Positions 7,808 to 15,494 of a stretch of DNA of 48,556 bases are shown in pieces. The stretch comes from Clostridia bacterium. GTDB lineage: Bacteria; Bacillota; Clostridia; Oscillospirales; CAG-272. The position numbers and the translations under genes were made by a program. The DNA is taken from the NCBI GenBank assembly GCA_017504995.1, contig JAFVQC010000017.1, positions 1-48,556 on the forward strand, read 5' to 3'. The notes under the pieces are model-generated. The model made no database searches. It saw only the letters and a list, made by a program, of their open reading frames with translations, and was not told the DNA's origin. The number at the start of each line of letters is the position of its first letter. The first letter of the stretch is position 1.

Positions 7808-7852
7808 GAAATGTTTGCGTTTTGTTATAAAAGAGAATTTTTATAACAAAAC
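7808..7852. promoter_or_regulatory. Second copy of the 20-base motif merged with a 14-base inverted repeat
   Basis: The motif at 7808-7827 runs into a perfect inverted repeat: GTTTTGTTATAAAA at 7819-7832 and its complement at 7839-7852, separated by six bases. It lies directly upstream of the first gene of the ABC cluster and could be an operator. In either direction the loop-proximal A/T tracts make it a weak terminator at best. Confidence 0.45.
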
Positions 7853-7864
7853 AGGCTTTGGCAC

Positions 7865-7898
7865 TAACGAAAAACGGCAAGGCGTTTTTCGTCCTTGC
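7865..7898. repeat. 34-base direct repeat, copy 1
   Basis: The 34 bases from TAACGAAAAACGGCAAGG to CGTCCTTGC are repeated exactly at 8127-8160. Each copy contains its own hairpin (GAAAAACG and CGTTTTTC). The pair flanks the hairpin element at 7964-8083. No gene was found in 7764-8197. Confidence 0.85.
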
Positions 7899-7963
7899 GT
7901 GTAGAAAAAGTCCCAAAAGAAATCAGGGTTTCAGCAATTTGAACAAAAGGAATTCCCATATTA

Positions 7964-8083
7964 GCCTTCCCCAGCGGGGAAGGTGGCGGCGAAGCCGACG
8001 GATGAGGAGACTGCCGTTTGTGTATTGCGCTCCCGTTCTCCTCATCCACCGCAAGCGGTCCCCCTTCCCCGCTGGGGAAGGCT
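7964..8083. repeat. MITE-like imperfect hairpin element
   Basis: This 120-base unit begins AGCCTTCCCCAGCGGGGAAGG and ends with the near-complement CCTTCCCCGCTGGGGAAGGCT. Inside lie a second complementary pair (GGATGAGGAGA at 7990-8000 and TCTCCTCATCC at 8037-8047), so nearly the whole element can fold on itself. It is followed by a T run (8084-8089), so it could also end rightward transcription. It encodes nothing. Terminal inverted repeats, small size and an intergenic position fit a miniature inverted-repeat element; a target duplication longer than 2 bases is not visible. Confidence 0.7.
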
Positions 8084-8126
8084 TTTTTGTGCAACTTTTT
8101 TGTTATATAGGTTTTTCGACAGACTG

Positions 8127-8160
8127 TAACGAAAAACGGCAAGGCGTTTTTCGTCCTTGC
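8127..8160. repeat. 34-base direct repeat, copy 2
   Basis: Identical to 7865-7898 and in the same orientation, 262 bases away. It ends 37 bases before the stop of the MATE gene. Confidence 0.85.
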
Positions 8161-8197
8161 CGCTGTTCCCTTTCATCGGGGTATATTGATTTTTATT

Positions 8198-9613
8198 TCA
8201 CCGATCTTTTGCTCCAAGCGTTTCCAACGATGCTTCGGCACGTGAAACGGCTCTTCTTTTTACTTCTTTTCTAATGTACAGAAGAAGGAATATGCCGAGC
8301 ACGGCGGCAAGGAAATTTACTCCCACGAAGTTCAGCCATATACCGTCCAGCCCCAGCTTCCACAATGCGCCGAGAATAATTACGGGAAAGACGAGGGCGG
8401 TCGCAACCGACATAATCGTTGCCAATATTGGCTTTTCGATTGCGCTGAGAAAGCCTTGTGTCGTTACGGCGAACCATCTGAACAAATACGCGAAGCAGAA
8501 CAGGCGGATCGCGCGCGTTGACTCCCGAAGCAGCAATACGTCCTCCGCGCTTACAAACCATGAAGCAACAACATTCGGAAGGAAGAATAGAAACGCGGTG
8601 GAAACGAGCCCGATCGTTGCCGTTCCGATATACGCGCATTTTACGATCCTTTTCACTCTGTCATAGCTTTCAGCGCCCCAATTGTAACCGATTGCAGGAG
8701 ATAGCGAATCACTGATTCCGTATAAGAGAGGCCAACAAAGATCGCTTGCGTACATAAGCACCGCATATACGGCAACGGCTGTGGTTCCGCCGTTTTCTCC
8801 AAATACTCGGGCACCGAGGGTCATCAGAGATATATTGATCAAGATCGAGGTGACACGACCTGCCACATTGTTCAGGAATACGGGAGAACCGCAGACGGCG
8901 ATCTCCTTCAGCATTCTCTTGGTAAAAGTGGGCTTTGTAAACCGCAAAAGCGTTTTCCCCCGTATAAACGGTATCATTGCCACGATCGAGCAAAGCGACA
9001 TAGAGATCGACGTCGCCAATGCAGATCCGACCACGTCCATTTTCACGACGAGAAGGAAGAAGCTCAAAAGACCGATCGTAGCAATATTTGATCCGATATT
9101 GATCGCCATACTCGTTTTTACGTATCCGCTGATACGAAGGTAGTTATCCATTGCAAAAAATATCGTAGACAGAGGACTGCAAAGAGCCACGGTACGAAGA
9201 TATCTTACAGAGGTTTCAAGCAAGGCATCATCCGCGCCCATCATTCGGCATAGCGGCTCTGCCGCAAGAAACATCGTCGCTCCCATCATGACGGATGTAA
9301 CGAATATCATAATGACGGAGCAAGAAAATACGTTGTTTGCAGTTTTATGATCCTGTTTACCGAGCGCGATGGAGATCGGCACCGAAGCGCCGACGCCCAC
9401 GAGATCGGCAAGCGAGAAATTGATCATAACGAGAGGCATAGCGATATTGACCGCGGCAAACGCGCCCTCTCCCAGCTTTTTTCCAATAAAAATTCCTTCA
9501 ATGATACTGTATATCGACATGGCAAACATACTGATCATTCCCGGCAACGCCACGGTAAAGAACAATCTCCATGGGTTCATCGCAGCGTACATTTTTTCCG
9601 TATCACGTTTCAT
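8198..9613 (-). CDS. MATE-family multidrug efflux transporter
   Basis: This is a 471-residue inner-membrane antiporter with about twelve transmembrane helices in two homologous halves. It begins MKRDTEKMYAAMNPWRLFFTVALPGMISMFAMSIYSIIEGIFIGKKLGEGAFAAVN (shown by positions 1-56), the usual first two helices of NorM/MepA-like pumps, which use Na+ or H+ to expel cationic drugs. The start at 9613 is chosen because AAAGGA lies 7 bases upstream and the ATG overlaps the TGA of the TetR gene by 4 bases. Farther-upstream in-frame codons would only add TetR-overlapping residues. The gene is therefore the second gene of a regulator-pump operon, probably repressed by its own regulator. Confidence 0.92.
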   Translation of the reverse strand: MKRDTEKMYAAMNPWRLFFTVALPGMISMFAMSIYSIIEGIFIGKKLGEGAFAAVNIAMPLVMINFSLADLVGVGASVPISIALGKQDHKTANNVFSCSVIMIFVTSVMMGATMFLAAEPLCRMMGADDALLETSVRYLRTVALCSPLSTIFFAMDNYLRISGYVKTSMAINIGSNIATIGLLSFFLLVVKMDVVGSALATSISMSLCSIVAMIPFIRGKTLLRFTKPTFTKRMLKEIAVCGSPVFLNNVAGRVTSILINISLMTLGARVFGENGGTTAVAVYAVLMYASDLCWPLLYGISDSLSPAIGYNWGAESYDRVKRIVKCAYIGTATIGLVSTAFLFFLPNVVASWFVSAEDVLLLRESTRAIRLFCFAYLFRWFAVTTQGFLSAIEKPILATIMSVATALVFPVIILGALWKLGLDGIWLNFVGVNFLAAVLGIFLLLYIRKEVKRRAVSRAEASLETLGAKDR

Positions 9614-10182
9614 TGAGATTCCTTTCTGCTTATGATTGCCAATAAAAAATATTCCGATATCGTTTCCGGACTCTCCTTCATGCCATTTTCTATCCACCAA
9701 CGAACAGACTCCACGAACGTTGCTGAAATATGATTGATCCAAAAGCTTTCCGGCAACGCACTCGGCTTCTTTTCAGAAAAGCGCGGAAGCTGCTTTTGGA
9801 TAAGAAGCTTCAAATTATCCTTAAAGTATTTCAAAAAAAGCTCGTTGTTTTCACATATCAAAAGATGAAGGATATTGCGGTCATTCCTCTGCAAGTGCTG
9901 TAAGAGATGCAAAAAAACCGAGGACGGCGCATTGCATTCAAAAATATGCTTATGGCGTTCCCCGCCCTCCTCCATGGCATCGAAAATATGACAAAACAGC
10001 TCCTCACAAAGCTCCTTCAGTAAAAAATCCTTTGTTTCAAAGTGCGCGTAGAAGGTGGCTCTGCCGACGTCCGCCCGTTCTATGATCTCACCGACCGTAA
10101 TTTGATTATAGTGTTTTTTTGATAAAAGATCGCAAAAGGCGTTAAAGATCGCTTCCCGCGTTTTCTTTTGCCGTCTATCCAT
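9610..10182 (-). CDS. TetR/AcrR-family transcriptional regulator
   Basis: The 190-residue protein starts at ATG 10182, which has a GGAGG site 4 bases upstream. Residues 1-50 form the TetR helix-turn-helix domain: TREAIFNAFCDLLSKKHYNQITVGEIIERADVGRATFYAHFETKDFLL. The variable C-terminal ligand domain (residues 60-190) includes the WWIENGMKESPEEI-like segment seen in regulators annotated as TetR C-terminal domain, Firmicutes type. It is coupled by a 4-base overlap to the MATE pump, so it most likely controls the pump and itself. The palindrome at 10277-10291 is its best candidate operator. Confidence 0.9.
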   Translation of the reverse strand: MDRRQKKTREAIFNAFCDLLSKKHYNQITVGEIIERADVGRATFYAHFETKDFLLKELCEELFCHIFDAMEEGGERHKHIFECNAPSSVFLHLLQHLQRNDRNILHLLICENNELFLKYFKDNLKLLIQKQLPRFSEKKPSALPESFWINHISATFVESVRWWIENGMKESPETISEYFLLAIISRKESQ

Positions 10183-10209
10183 AATTCCTCCGTACATTTT
10201 TTCAAATTT

Positions 10210-10223
10210 GTTCGGTATCGAAC
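10210..10223. promoter_or_regulatory. GTTCG-gtat-CGAAC palindrome upstream of the TetR gene
   Basis: This inverted repeat lies 28 bases before the TetR start codon, within its untranslated leader. Its GTTC/GAAC half-sites resemble those of the palindrome at 10277 but with opposite polarity. It may be a second operator or chance. Confidence 0.3.
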
Positions 10224-10242
10224 GATCTCCCAAAATGATCCG

Positions 10243-10292
10243 TTGACTTTGTTATTTCTTTCATGTATAATTTTAGTGAACAGATTGTTCAA
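10243..10292. promoter_or_regulatory. Overlapping divergent promoters with a TetR-type operator
   Basis: Rightward, toward the cation exporter: TTGACT (10243-10248), 17 bases, TATAAT (10266-10271). Leftward, toward TetR/MATE: TTGAAC (10292-10287), 17 bases, TATACA (10269-10264). The -10 boxes overlap. A perfect palindrome, TGAACAGATTGTTCA (10277-10291), covers the leftward -35 and the rightward start point, so one bound repressor could block both promoters. Confidence 0.72.
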
Positions 10293-10343
10293 TAACGTAT
10301 TCATTGTATCATATTTTTAAAAAATTGTCAACAAGGAGAAGTT

Positions 10344-11240
10344 ATGAAATCCGAAAAAAACATTCTTTTTGCCTTTCTGCTGAATCTGGCTTTTTCGATC
10401 TTTGAATGTATTGGCGGCATTTTTACAGGAAGCGTTGCCATCCTTTCCGACGCGATCCACGACGTCGGAGACGCGACCAGCCTCGGACTTTCCTATTTTT
10501 TGGAGAAGAAAAGCAAACGCGCGCCCGATCACGTCTACACCTACGGCTACGCCCGATATTCGGTGATCGGAAGCGTGATCACGACGCTGATCCTATTGCT
10601 TGGCTCAATATTGGTCATCGTCAAAGCCATCGGGCGACTCATTGAACCTACCGAAATTCACTATAACGGAATGATCGTATTTGCGATCGTTGGCGTATGC
10701 GTTAATTTAAGCGCCGCCTTTTTTACCCGCGAAGGAAATTCCCTCAACCAAAAAGCTGTGAATCTGCACATGCTGGAGGATATGCTGGGCTGGATCGTGG
10801 TTCTGATCGGCGCGGTGGTGATGCGCTTTACCGATCTCAAAATGATCGATCCGTTGATGTCGATGGGTGTAGCAAGCTTCATTTTCATCCACGCCATTCG
10901 AAATCTGAAGGAATCCCTTGATCTTTTCCTTGAAAAAGCACCTCACGGGGTGGAAACCTCCGAGCTTCTGGCGCACCTTCGCGCCCTCGACGGTGTTTTG
11001 GATATCCATCACGTTCACCTTTGGAGCATGGACGGTGTCAATCACTACGCCACCATGCACGTGGTGACGAACGGCGATCCGCACGAGATCAAGGAATCCA
11101 TTCGCGAGGAGCTGAGGGAGCATGGCATCGGTCACGCAACGTTGGAGCTGGAAACGGAGGGTGAGCAATGCCACGAGGAAGCCTGCCGACCTGCGCAAAC
11201 GGAGCATACAGGACATTCTCACCATCACCACCACCATTGA
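10344..11240 (+). CDS. Cation diffusion facilitator (CDF) family metal exporter with His-rich tail
   Basis: This 298-residue membrane protein exports divalent cations such as zinc in exchange for protons. It has six transmembrane helices. The two metal-binding HxxxD motifs are visible in helix 2 (His39, Asp43 in LSDAIHDVGDA) and helix 5 (HMLEDMLGW). A cytoplasmic C-terminal domain begins near residue 200 (LFLEKAPHGVETSELLAHL) and includes DIHHVHLWSMDG, typical of ZitB/CzcD-type proteins. The tail ends GHSHHHHHH, a natural run of six histidines that may sense or buffer metal. An AAGGAG site lies 6 bases before the start. Its promoter overlaps that of the TetR/MATE operon. Confidence 0.93.
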   Translation: MKSEKNILFAFLLNLAFSIFECIGGIFTGSVAILSDAIHDVGDATSLGLSYFLEKKSKRAPDHVYTYGYARYSVIGSVITTLILLLGSILVIVKAIGRLIEPTEIHYNGMIVFAIVGVCVNLSAAFFTREGNSLNQKAVNLHMLEDMLGWIVVLIGAVVMRFTDLKMIDPLMSMGVASFIFIHAIRNLKESLDLFLEKAPHGVETSELLAHLRALDGVLDIHHVHLWSMDGVNHYATMHVVTNGDPHEIKESIREELREHGIGHATLELETEGEQCHEEACRPAQTEHTGHSHHHHHH

Positions 11241-11242
11241 TG

Positions 11243-11290
11243 AAAAAGCCATTCGGCACACCGATTCACGGTATACCGAATGGCTTTTTT
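11243..11290. terminator. Bidirectional terminator between the CDF exporter and ldh
   Basis: AAAAAGCCATTCGG (11243-11256) pairs with CCGAATGGCTTTTT (11276-11289), so T runs follow the stem on both strands. The loop contains a further small ACCG/CGGT pair. Confidence 0.88.
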
Positions 11291-11297
11291 ACTATTT

Positions 11298-12239
11298 TTA
11301 AAATTCGAGGTTTCGAATGACTTCCTTCAAGCAATCCGCGCTGTGGTGCAGCTGCTTCAATTCTCCGTCCGTCAGCGGAAGCATGATCTTATTGTGCACG
11401 CCGTTCTGTCCGACCAAGGTCAACAGACTCATGCACACGTCACGGATTCCATACTCTCCGTTCAACATGGTAGAAACCGTCAGGGGCGCATTCGTCCGTC
11501 CGACCAGACATTTGCAAAGGTGACATACCGACATCGACACGGCGTAGAAGGTCGCTCCCTTTCGGCGAATGATCCGCGCGCCCGACTCTCTGACGTACTT
11601 CTCCACGTCCTCAATACGAAATTCGGGATAATTTTCGGGACACATCACCGCGTTTTTATACTCCGCCACGTTCACGTTGGCAATTTCCGCGCGAGACCAA
11701 GGAATAAAGGAAGAATCTCCATGCTCACCCAACACGTAGGCGTGTACGTTGTTTTGATTGATCGAATAATACTCCGAGATTCTCGCCCGCAGTCTCGCCG
11801 TATCCAGAATCGTTCCCGAACCGATAATACGAGACTCGGGAATTCCCGAATACTTACAGAACGCATAGGTCAACACGTCAACGGGATTGCTGACGATGAT
11901 ATAGACCGCATCGGTGGCATATTTCGTAATTTCCTTACAGATCGACTTCAGAATATTGACGTTGGTCTGCGCCAGATCCAAACGGGTCTGCCCTTCCTTT
12001 CTTGCGACCCCCGACGTAATGATAACGACGTCAGAGCCTGCGGCATCCGCATACGAACCCGCATAAATGGAACAAGACGGGAAAAACGGAAGTCCTTGTC
12101 GGATATCCAATGCCTGTCCTCTGGATTTGTCGTGATCGATATCGATCATGACGATTTCGGACGCCATTCCGGACACAGTTAGGGTGTACGCAATGGTCGA
12201 TCCCACGCTTCCCGCGCCAATTACCGTAATTTTGCTCAT
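11298..12239 (-). CDS. Lactate/malate dehydrogenase family protein (MDH-type specificity arginine)
   Basis: This 313-residue cytoplasmic NAD-dependent 2-hydroxyacid dehydrogenase has a Rossmann motif GAGSVGS (residues 8-14), NAD-binding Asp33 region, SNPVD (117-121), the Asp146/Arg149 pair in LDTARLR, and the catalytic GEHGDSS with His173. Overall it resembles clostridial L-lactate dehydrogenases, including KGATFY near residue 227. However, the substrate-specificity position six residues before the mobile-loop Arg86 is Arg80 (VARKEGQTR). This position is Gln in standard LDH (Gln102 in the usual numbering) and Arg in malate dehydrogenases. Malate/oxaloacetate activity is therefore possible. 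An upstream Rex box suggests NADH-responsive control. Confidence 0.88.
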   Translation of the reverse strand: MSKITVIGAGSVGSTIAYTLTVSGMASEIVMIDIDHDKSRGQALDIRQGLPFFPSCSIYAGSYADAAGSDVVIITSGVARKEGQTRLDLAQTNVNILKSICKEITKYATDAVYIIVSNPVDVLTYAFCKYSGIPESRIIGSGTILDTARLRARISEYYSINQNNVHAYVLGEHGDSSFIPWSRAEIANVNVAEYKNAVMCPENYPEFRIEDVEKYVRESGARIIRRKGATFYAVSMSVCHLCKCLVGRTNAPLTVSTMLNGEYGIRDVCMSLLTLVGQNGVHNKIMLPLTDGELKQLHHSADCLKEVIRNLEF

Positions 12240-12317
12240 TCTCTCAATTCTCCTGTCAAAATCGGTAGCCTCCCAAACGGATCGCGTTTGAGATTGTCAT
12301 ATTTACTTACGGGAACT

Positions 12318-12346
12318 ATTATATCACACAGAAAATTTTTCCGCAA
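12318..12346 (-). promoter_or_regulatory. Promoter of the lactate/malate dehydrogenase gene
   Basis: Read leftward: TTGCGG (12346-12341), 17 bases, then TATAAT (12323-12318) preceded by TGa, an extended -10. The start codon is about 72 bases downstream of the predicted start point. Confidence 0.7.
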
Positions 12347-12423
12347 TAGGCTTTCATTATTTTCAGCGAAAAACACAGTTATTTTGACAAAAGCCGCCTT
12401 TATTTGTTGGATTTCCATGCCGC

Positions 12424-12441
12424 TTGTTAACGATTTAACAA
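12424..12441. promoter_or_regulatory. Rex-type redox operator
   Basis: TTGTTAACGATTTAACAA is a perfect match to the clostridial Rex pattern TTGTTAA-N4-TTAACAA. Rex senses the NADH/NAD+ ratio and commonly represses ldh, adhE and butyrate genes. The site lies about 80 bases upstream of the predicted -35, farther than usual for direct blocking. Confidence 0.75.
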
Positions 12442-12501
12442 TGGCTCTCATGTCTTGCTTTACTTGCGTTCAAGCGAAAGGGCTACGGAAGATATCACCG
12501 C

Positions 12502-14901
12502 TTAGAATTGGGTCAATGCTTGCGCGCAGCGAACCGCTTCCATGGCGTCCTTGGCGTATCCGTCCGCGCCGATCCGTTGGGCGTAATCCCGTGTCAGAAC
12601 CGCGCCGCCGACGAGAATCTTACACCAAGGAGCTGCCTTCCGAAGCTGTCGGATCGTTTCCTCCATGGCGGGAACAGTCGTGGTCATCAGGGCGGACAAG
12701 CCAACCAAAGGTGCTTTCCGTTGGATCACTTCTTGAACGATCGTCTCGGGTGGAACGTCTTTTCCGAGGTCGATCACGAAAAAGCCGTAATTCTCCAGCA
12801 AAAGCTTCACGATATTCTTTCCGATATCGTGAATATCCCCCTTTACGGTAGCGATCACCACCGCGTCCCCCGTCTTTTCGCTTCGATCCGATTCCGCCAA
12901 AAACAGCTTGATCCTCTCAAAGGCGGATTTCGCTGCCTCGGCGCTCATCAATAGCTGGGGCAGATACACGGTTTTCTTTTCGAAGCCCTCTCCCACGGCA
13001 TTCAGGGCGGGAATGATCTCTCGGTTAACGATCTCCAACGGCTCTGTCGTCTCCAACAGCTCCGCCGTCAACGCACTCGCTTTGTCACTCAGTCCCTTTC
13101 CGATGGCGTACTGAAGCTCGGTAGCAAAGGATTGCGCCGACTTTGCGATTACTTCCGTAGCTGTCGCCGTTTGAACGAAGCTCTCGGCGGCTTGCATATA
13201 GTCGGAGCAATTTTCATCCAGATCGGAAAGCGCGCGATAGGCGTAATAGGTTTTCATCATGTCGGCGGAATAGGGATTCATGATCGCCGCCGACAGTCCG
13301 TTTGCAAGCGCCATAGCAAAGAAGGTGGCGTTGACCGCGTCGCGGGCGGGAAGTCCGAAGGAAACGTTGGACACGCCAAGAGAGGTGTGACAGCCAAGCT
13401 CCCACCGAATCCGACGCAACGCCTCAAGCGTCACTTTTGCCGCGTCGGTATCCGCGCTGACGGTCATTGCCAAGGGATCGAAGATCAGATCCTTTTTTGC
13501 AATGCCGTAGCTCTCGGCAACCCGAAGGATTTTTTTTGCAATCTCCACTCTCCCCTCGGCGGTCGAGGGGATTCCCTGCTCGTCCAAGGTCAGCGCGATC
13601 ACAGCACCGCCGTACTTTTTCACAAGCGGGAAAATCGCCCGCATACTTTCTTCTTTTCCGTTGACCGAATTGACCAGCGCCTTGCCGTTATAGCGGCGAA
13701 GCGCCTCCTCCATCGCCTCGACGTTTGCGGTATCGATCTGCAAGGGCAGATCGAGAACGGCTTGCAGCTCGCAAACGCTTTGGGTCAGAAGTCTGATCTC
13801 ATCGATCTCGGGCAAACCGACGTTGACGTCCAGAACCTGAACGCCTCTCTCCTCCTGCCGAACACCCTCGGCAAGGATATAGTTCATATCGTTTTCCAAA
13901 AGCGCCTGCTTGAACCGTTTCTTTCCCGTGGGATTGATTCGCTCTCCGATAAGAATCGGATCGTCGCCAAAGGTCACGGCATGAGTATACGAGGAAATAC
14001 AGGTACGCCCCTTGTCCACAAGGGGAAGCAGCGCAACGTCCTTGGTTCTTTCTACCAATGCACGTATATATGCGGGTGTCGTTCCGCAACAACCGCCCGC
14101 GACCCGAACGCCCTCGGCGATCAGAGCCGCAACTTCTTCGGAAAATTCCTTTGCATCTACGTCAAACACCGTACGATCTCCCTCGGCGCGGGGCAAACCC
14201 GCATTGGGCTTGAGAACCACGGGAATCGACGCGCAACGCAAAAGCTCCTTTGCCACGCCGCGAAGCTGTTTCGGTCCGAGGGAGCAGTTCGCGCCCAAAG
14301 CGTCCGCGCCCATTCCCTCCAGCATCGCTACCATTGCCTCGGGGGTCGCTCCCGTCATCAGCTTGCCGTCAGCTCCATAGGCGTTGGTGACGATCACAGG
14401 CAGATCGCTGTTTTCCTTTGCCGCAAGCAGAGCTGCCTTCGTCTCGTAGCTATCGTTCATCGTTTCGATCACGATCAGCTCGGCACCGTACTTCACGCCC
14501 AGTCGAACGGTTTCGGCAAAGACCGCTACCGCCTCCTCAAAATCCAAGTCCCCCAAGGGGCGAAGCAGCCGCCCCGTCGGTCCGATATCCAACGCCACGA
14601 ATTTTTCCTGCGTTCCCGCGCTTGCGTCTCTTGCCGACCGCGCGTTTTCCATGGCGGCGCAAACGATCTTCTCTAACTCATCTCTTTCAAATTTTAGGGA
14701 GTTTGCGCCAAACGTGTTAGAGCAGACCACGTTACTACCCGCGTCGTAATACTGCCGTTGCAGATCCGCGATCACCTCGGGGTGAAGCAAATTCCATCTC
14801 TCGGGCTGCTCTCCCGCGCGCAAGCCTCTCGCCTGCAAAAGCGTTCCCATTCCGCCGTCCAGATACACGACGTGATTCTTCAAATAGTCTCTGAAATTCA
14901 T
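12502..14901 (-). CDS. metH: Cobalamin-dependent methionine synthase lacking the reactivation domain
   Basis: This 799-residue enzyme transfers the methyl group of methyl-tetrahydrofolate via cobalamin to homocysteine. Domains in order are the homocysteine S-methyltransferase domain (about 1-290; zinc ligands Cys206 in GANCSLGP and Cys271/Cys272 in GGCCGTTP), the pterin-binding TIM barrel (about 310-570; starts DDPILIGERINPTGKKRF), the helical cap (about 585-670), and the cobalamin Rossmann domain with DIHDIG (His691 as lower cobalt ligand). Full MetH has about 1,200 residues; the missing C-terminal AdoMet-dependent reactivation domain is supplied by the gene at 14898. The start overlaps that gene by 4 bases. 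Confidence 0.95.
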   Translation of the reverse strand: MNFRDYLKNHVVYLDGGMGTLLQARGLRAGEQPERWNLLHPEVIADLQRQYYDAGSNVVCSNTFGANSLKFERDELEKIVCAAMENARSARDASAGTQEKFVALDIGPTGRLLRPLGDLDFEEAVAVFAETVRLGVKYGAELIVIETMNDSYETKAALLAAKENSDLPVIVTNAYGADGKLMTGATPEAMVAMLEGMGADALGANCSLGPKQLRGVAKELLRCASIPVVLKPNAGLPRAEGDRTVFDVDAKEFSEEVAALIAEGVRVAGGCCGTTPAYIRALVERTKDVALLPLVDKGRTCISSYTHAVTFGDDPILIGERINPTGKKRFKQALLENDMNYILAEGVRQEERGVQVLDVNVGLPEIDEIRLLTQSVCELQAVLDLPLQIDTANVEAMEEALRRYNGKALVNSVNGKEESMRAIFPLVKKYGGAVIALTLDEQGIPSTAEGRVEIAKKILRVAESYGIAKKDLIFDPLAMTVSADTDAAKVTLEALRRIRWELGCHTSLGVSNVSFGLPARDAVNATFFAMALANGLSAAIMNPYSADMMKTYYAYRALSDLDENCSDYMQAAESFVQTATATEVIAKSAQSFATELQYAIGKGLSDKASALTAELLETTEPLEIVNREIIPALNAVGEGFEKKTVYLPQLLMSAEAAKSAFERIKLFLAESDRSEKTGDAVVIATVKGDIHDIGKNIVKLLLENYGFFVIDLGKDVPPETIVQEVIQRKAPLVGLSALMTTTVPAMEETIRQLRKAAPWCKILVGGAVLTRDYAQRIGADGYAKDAMEAVRCAQALTQF

Positions 14902-15494
14902 AAATTCTCCTTGATTCCAACGAATGCGGTCACCGATTTTGACGGTGAGAGCAACAGACTTTCATTCAGGAAAAGTCCGATCCGTTTTTGACAATCCAAT
15001 ACCCGAACGATATCCCTCTGGGTCTCCAAGGGGCAATCTCCGTACCCCGCGCTGAAGCGAGCGCCGAGGCTATCGTCGTTTTCTTTCTCATATTCTTTGC
15101 AAAAGGCGTCGCACAGTGCTTCGATCCTCTCCGCGCCTACGGCTTGCAACAGCAATCCCTTGGCAGGCGCAAGCCGACCGTATTTCGCGATCAGTCGGTC
15201 AATTTCCACTCCAATCGTCGCACCGAACAGCAAGACTCTTTCGCACCCCGAAAGCGCCTTTGCCAAATGTGCGGAAGCCACCGCAAGCTCTCCCATCTCG
15301 CACCGATCGTCCCGAACCGTCAAGGGTAGCTCACAGTAGCAGACCCGATAGTCCAACCGATCCCGAACCTCTACCAACGCCTCACCAAGTTCTTCAAGGA
15401 TCTCCTCTCTTGCCTCGGCGCACCCCGCGTATCGCAAGGCTTCCCTCTCACGGAAGGGGGGCGCTTCCATTCGCTTGACTGTAACCACGCTCAT
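14898..15494 (-). CDS. Stand-alone methionine synthase reactivation domain protein
   Basis: The 198-residue product corresponds to the C-terminal vitamin-B12-dependent methionine synthase activation domain. The diagnostic part is RFSAGYGDCPLETQRDI (about residues 144-160), equivalent to the AdoMet-binding Arg-x-x-x-Gly-Tyr segment of MetH, followed by SLLLSPSKSVTAFVGI. The protein should bind S-adenosylmethionine and reductively remethylate oxidised cobalamin on the MetH encoded immediately downstream. It overlaps metF upstream and metH downstream by 4 bases each, so the three products are probably made in fixed proportion. The domain is shorter than the roughly 330 residues seen in full-length MetH, as is usual for separate clostridial versions. 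Confidence 0.88.
   Translation of the reverse strand: MSVVTVKRMEAPPFREREALRYAGCAEAREEILEELGEALVEVRDRLDYRVCYCELPLTVRDDRCEMGELAVASAHLAKALSGCERVLLFGATIGVEIDRLIAKYGRLAPAKGLLLQAVGAERIEALCDAFCKEYEKENDDSLGARFSAGYGDCPLETQRDIVRVLDCQKRIGLFLNESLLLSPSKSVTAFVGIKENL

Noticed and set aside
12236-12451. A 71-codon minus-strand frame covering the ldh promoter
   Set aside because: It spans the predicted promoter and Rex box region, has no good ribosome-binding site and no family features.
13132-14676. A 514-codon plus-strand open frame inside metH
   Set aside because: Shadow of metH, with a His/Arg/Gln-rich composition typical of antisense reading.
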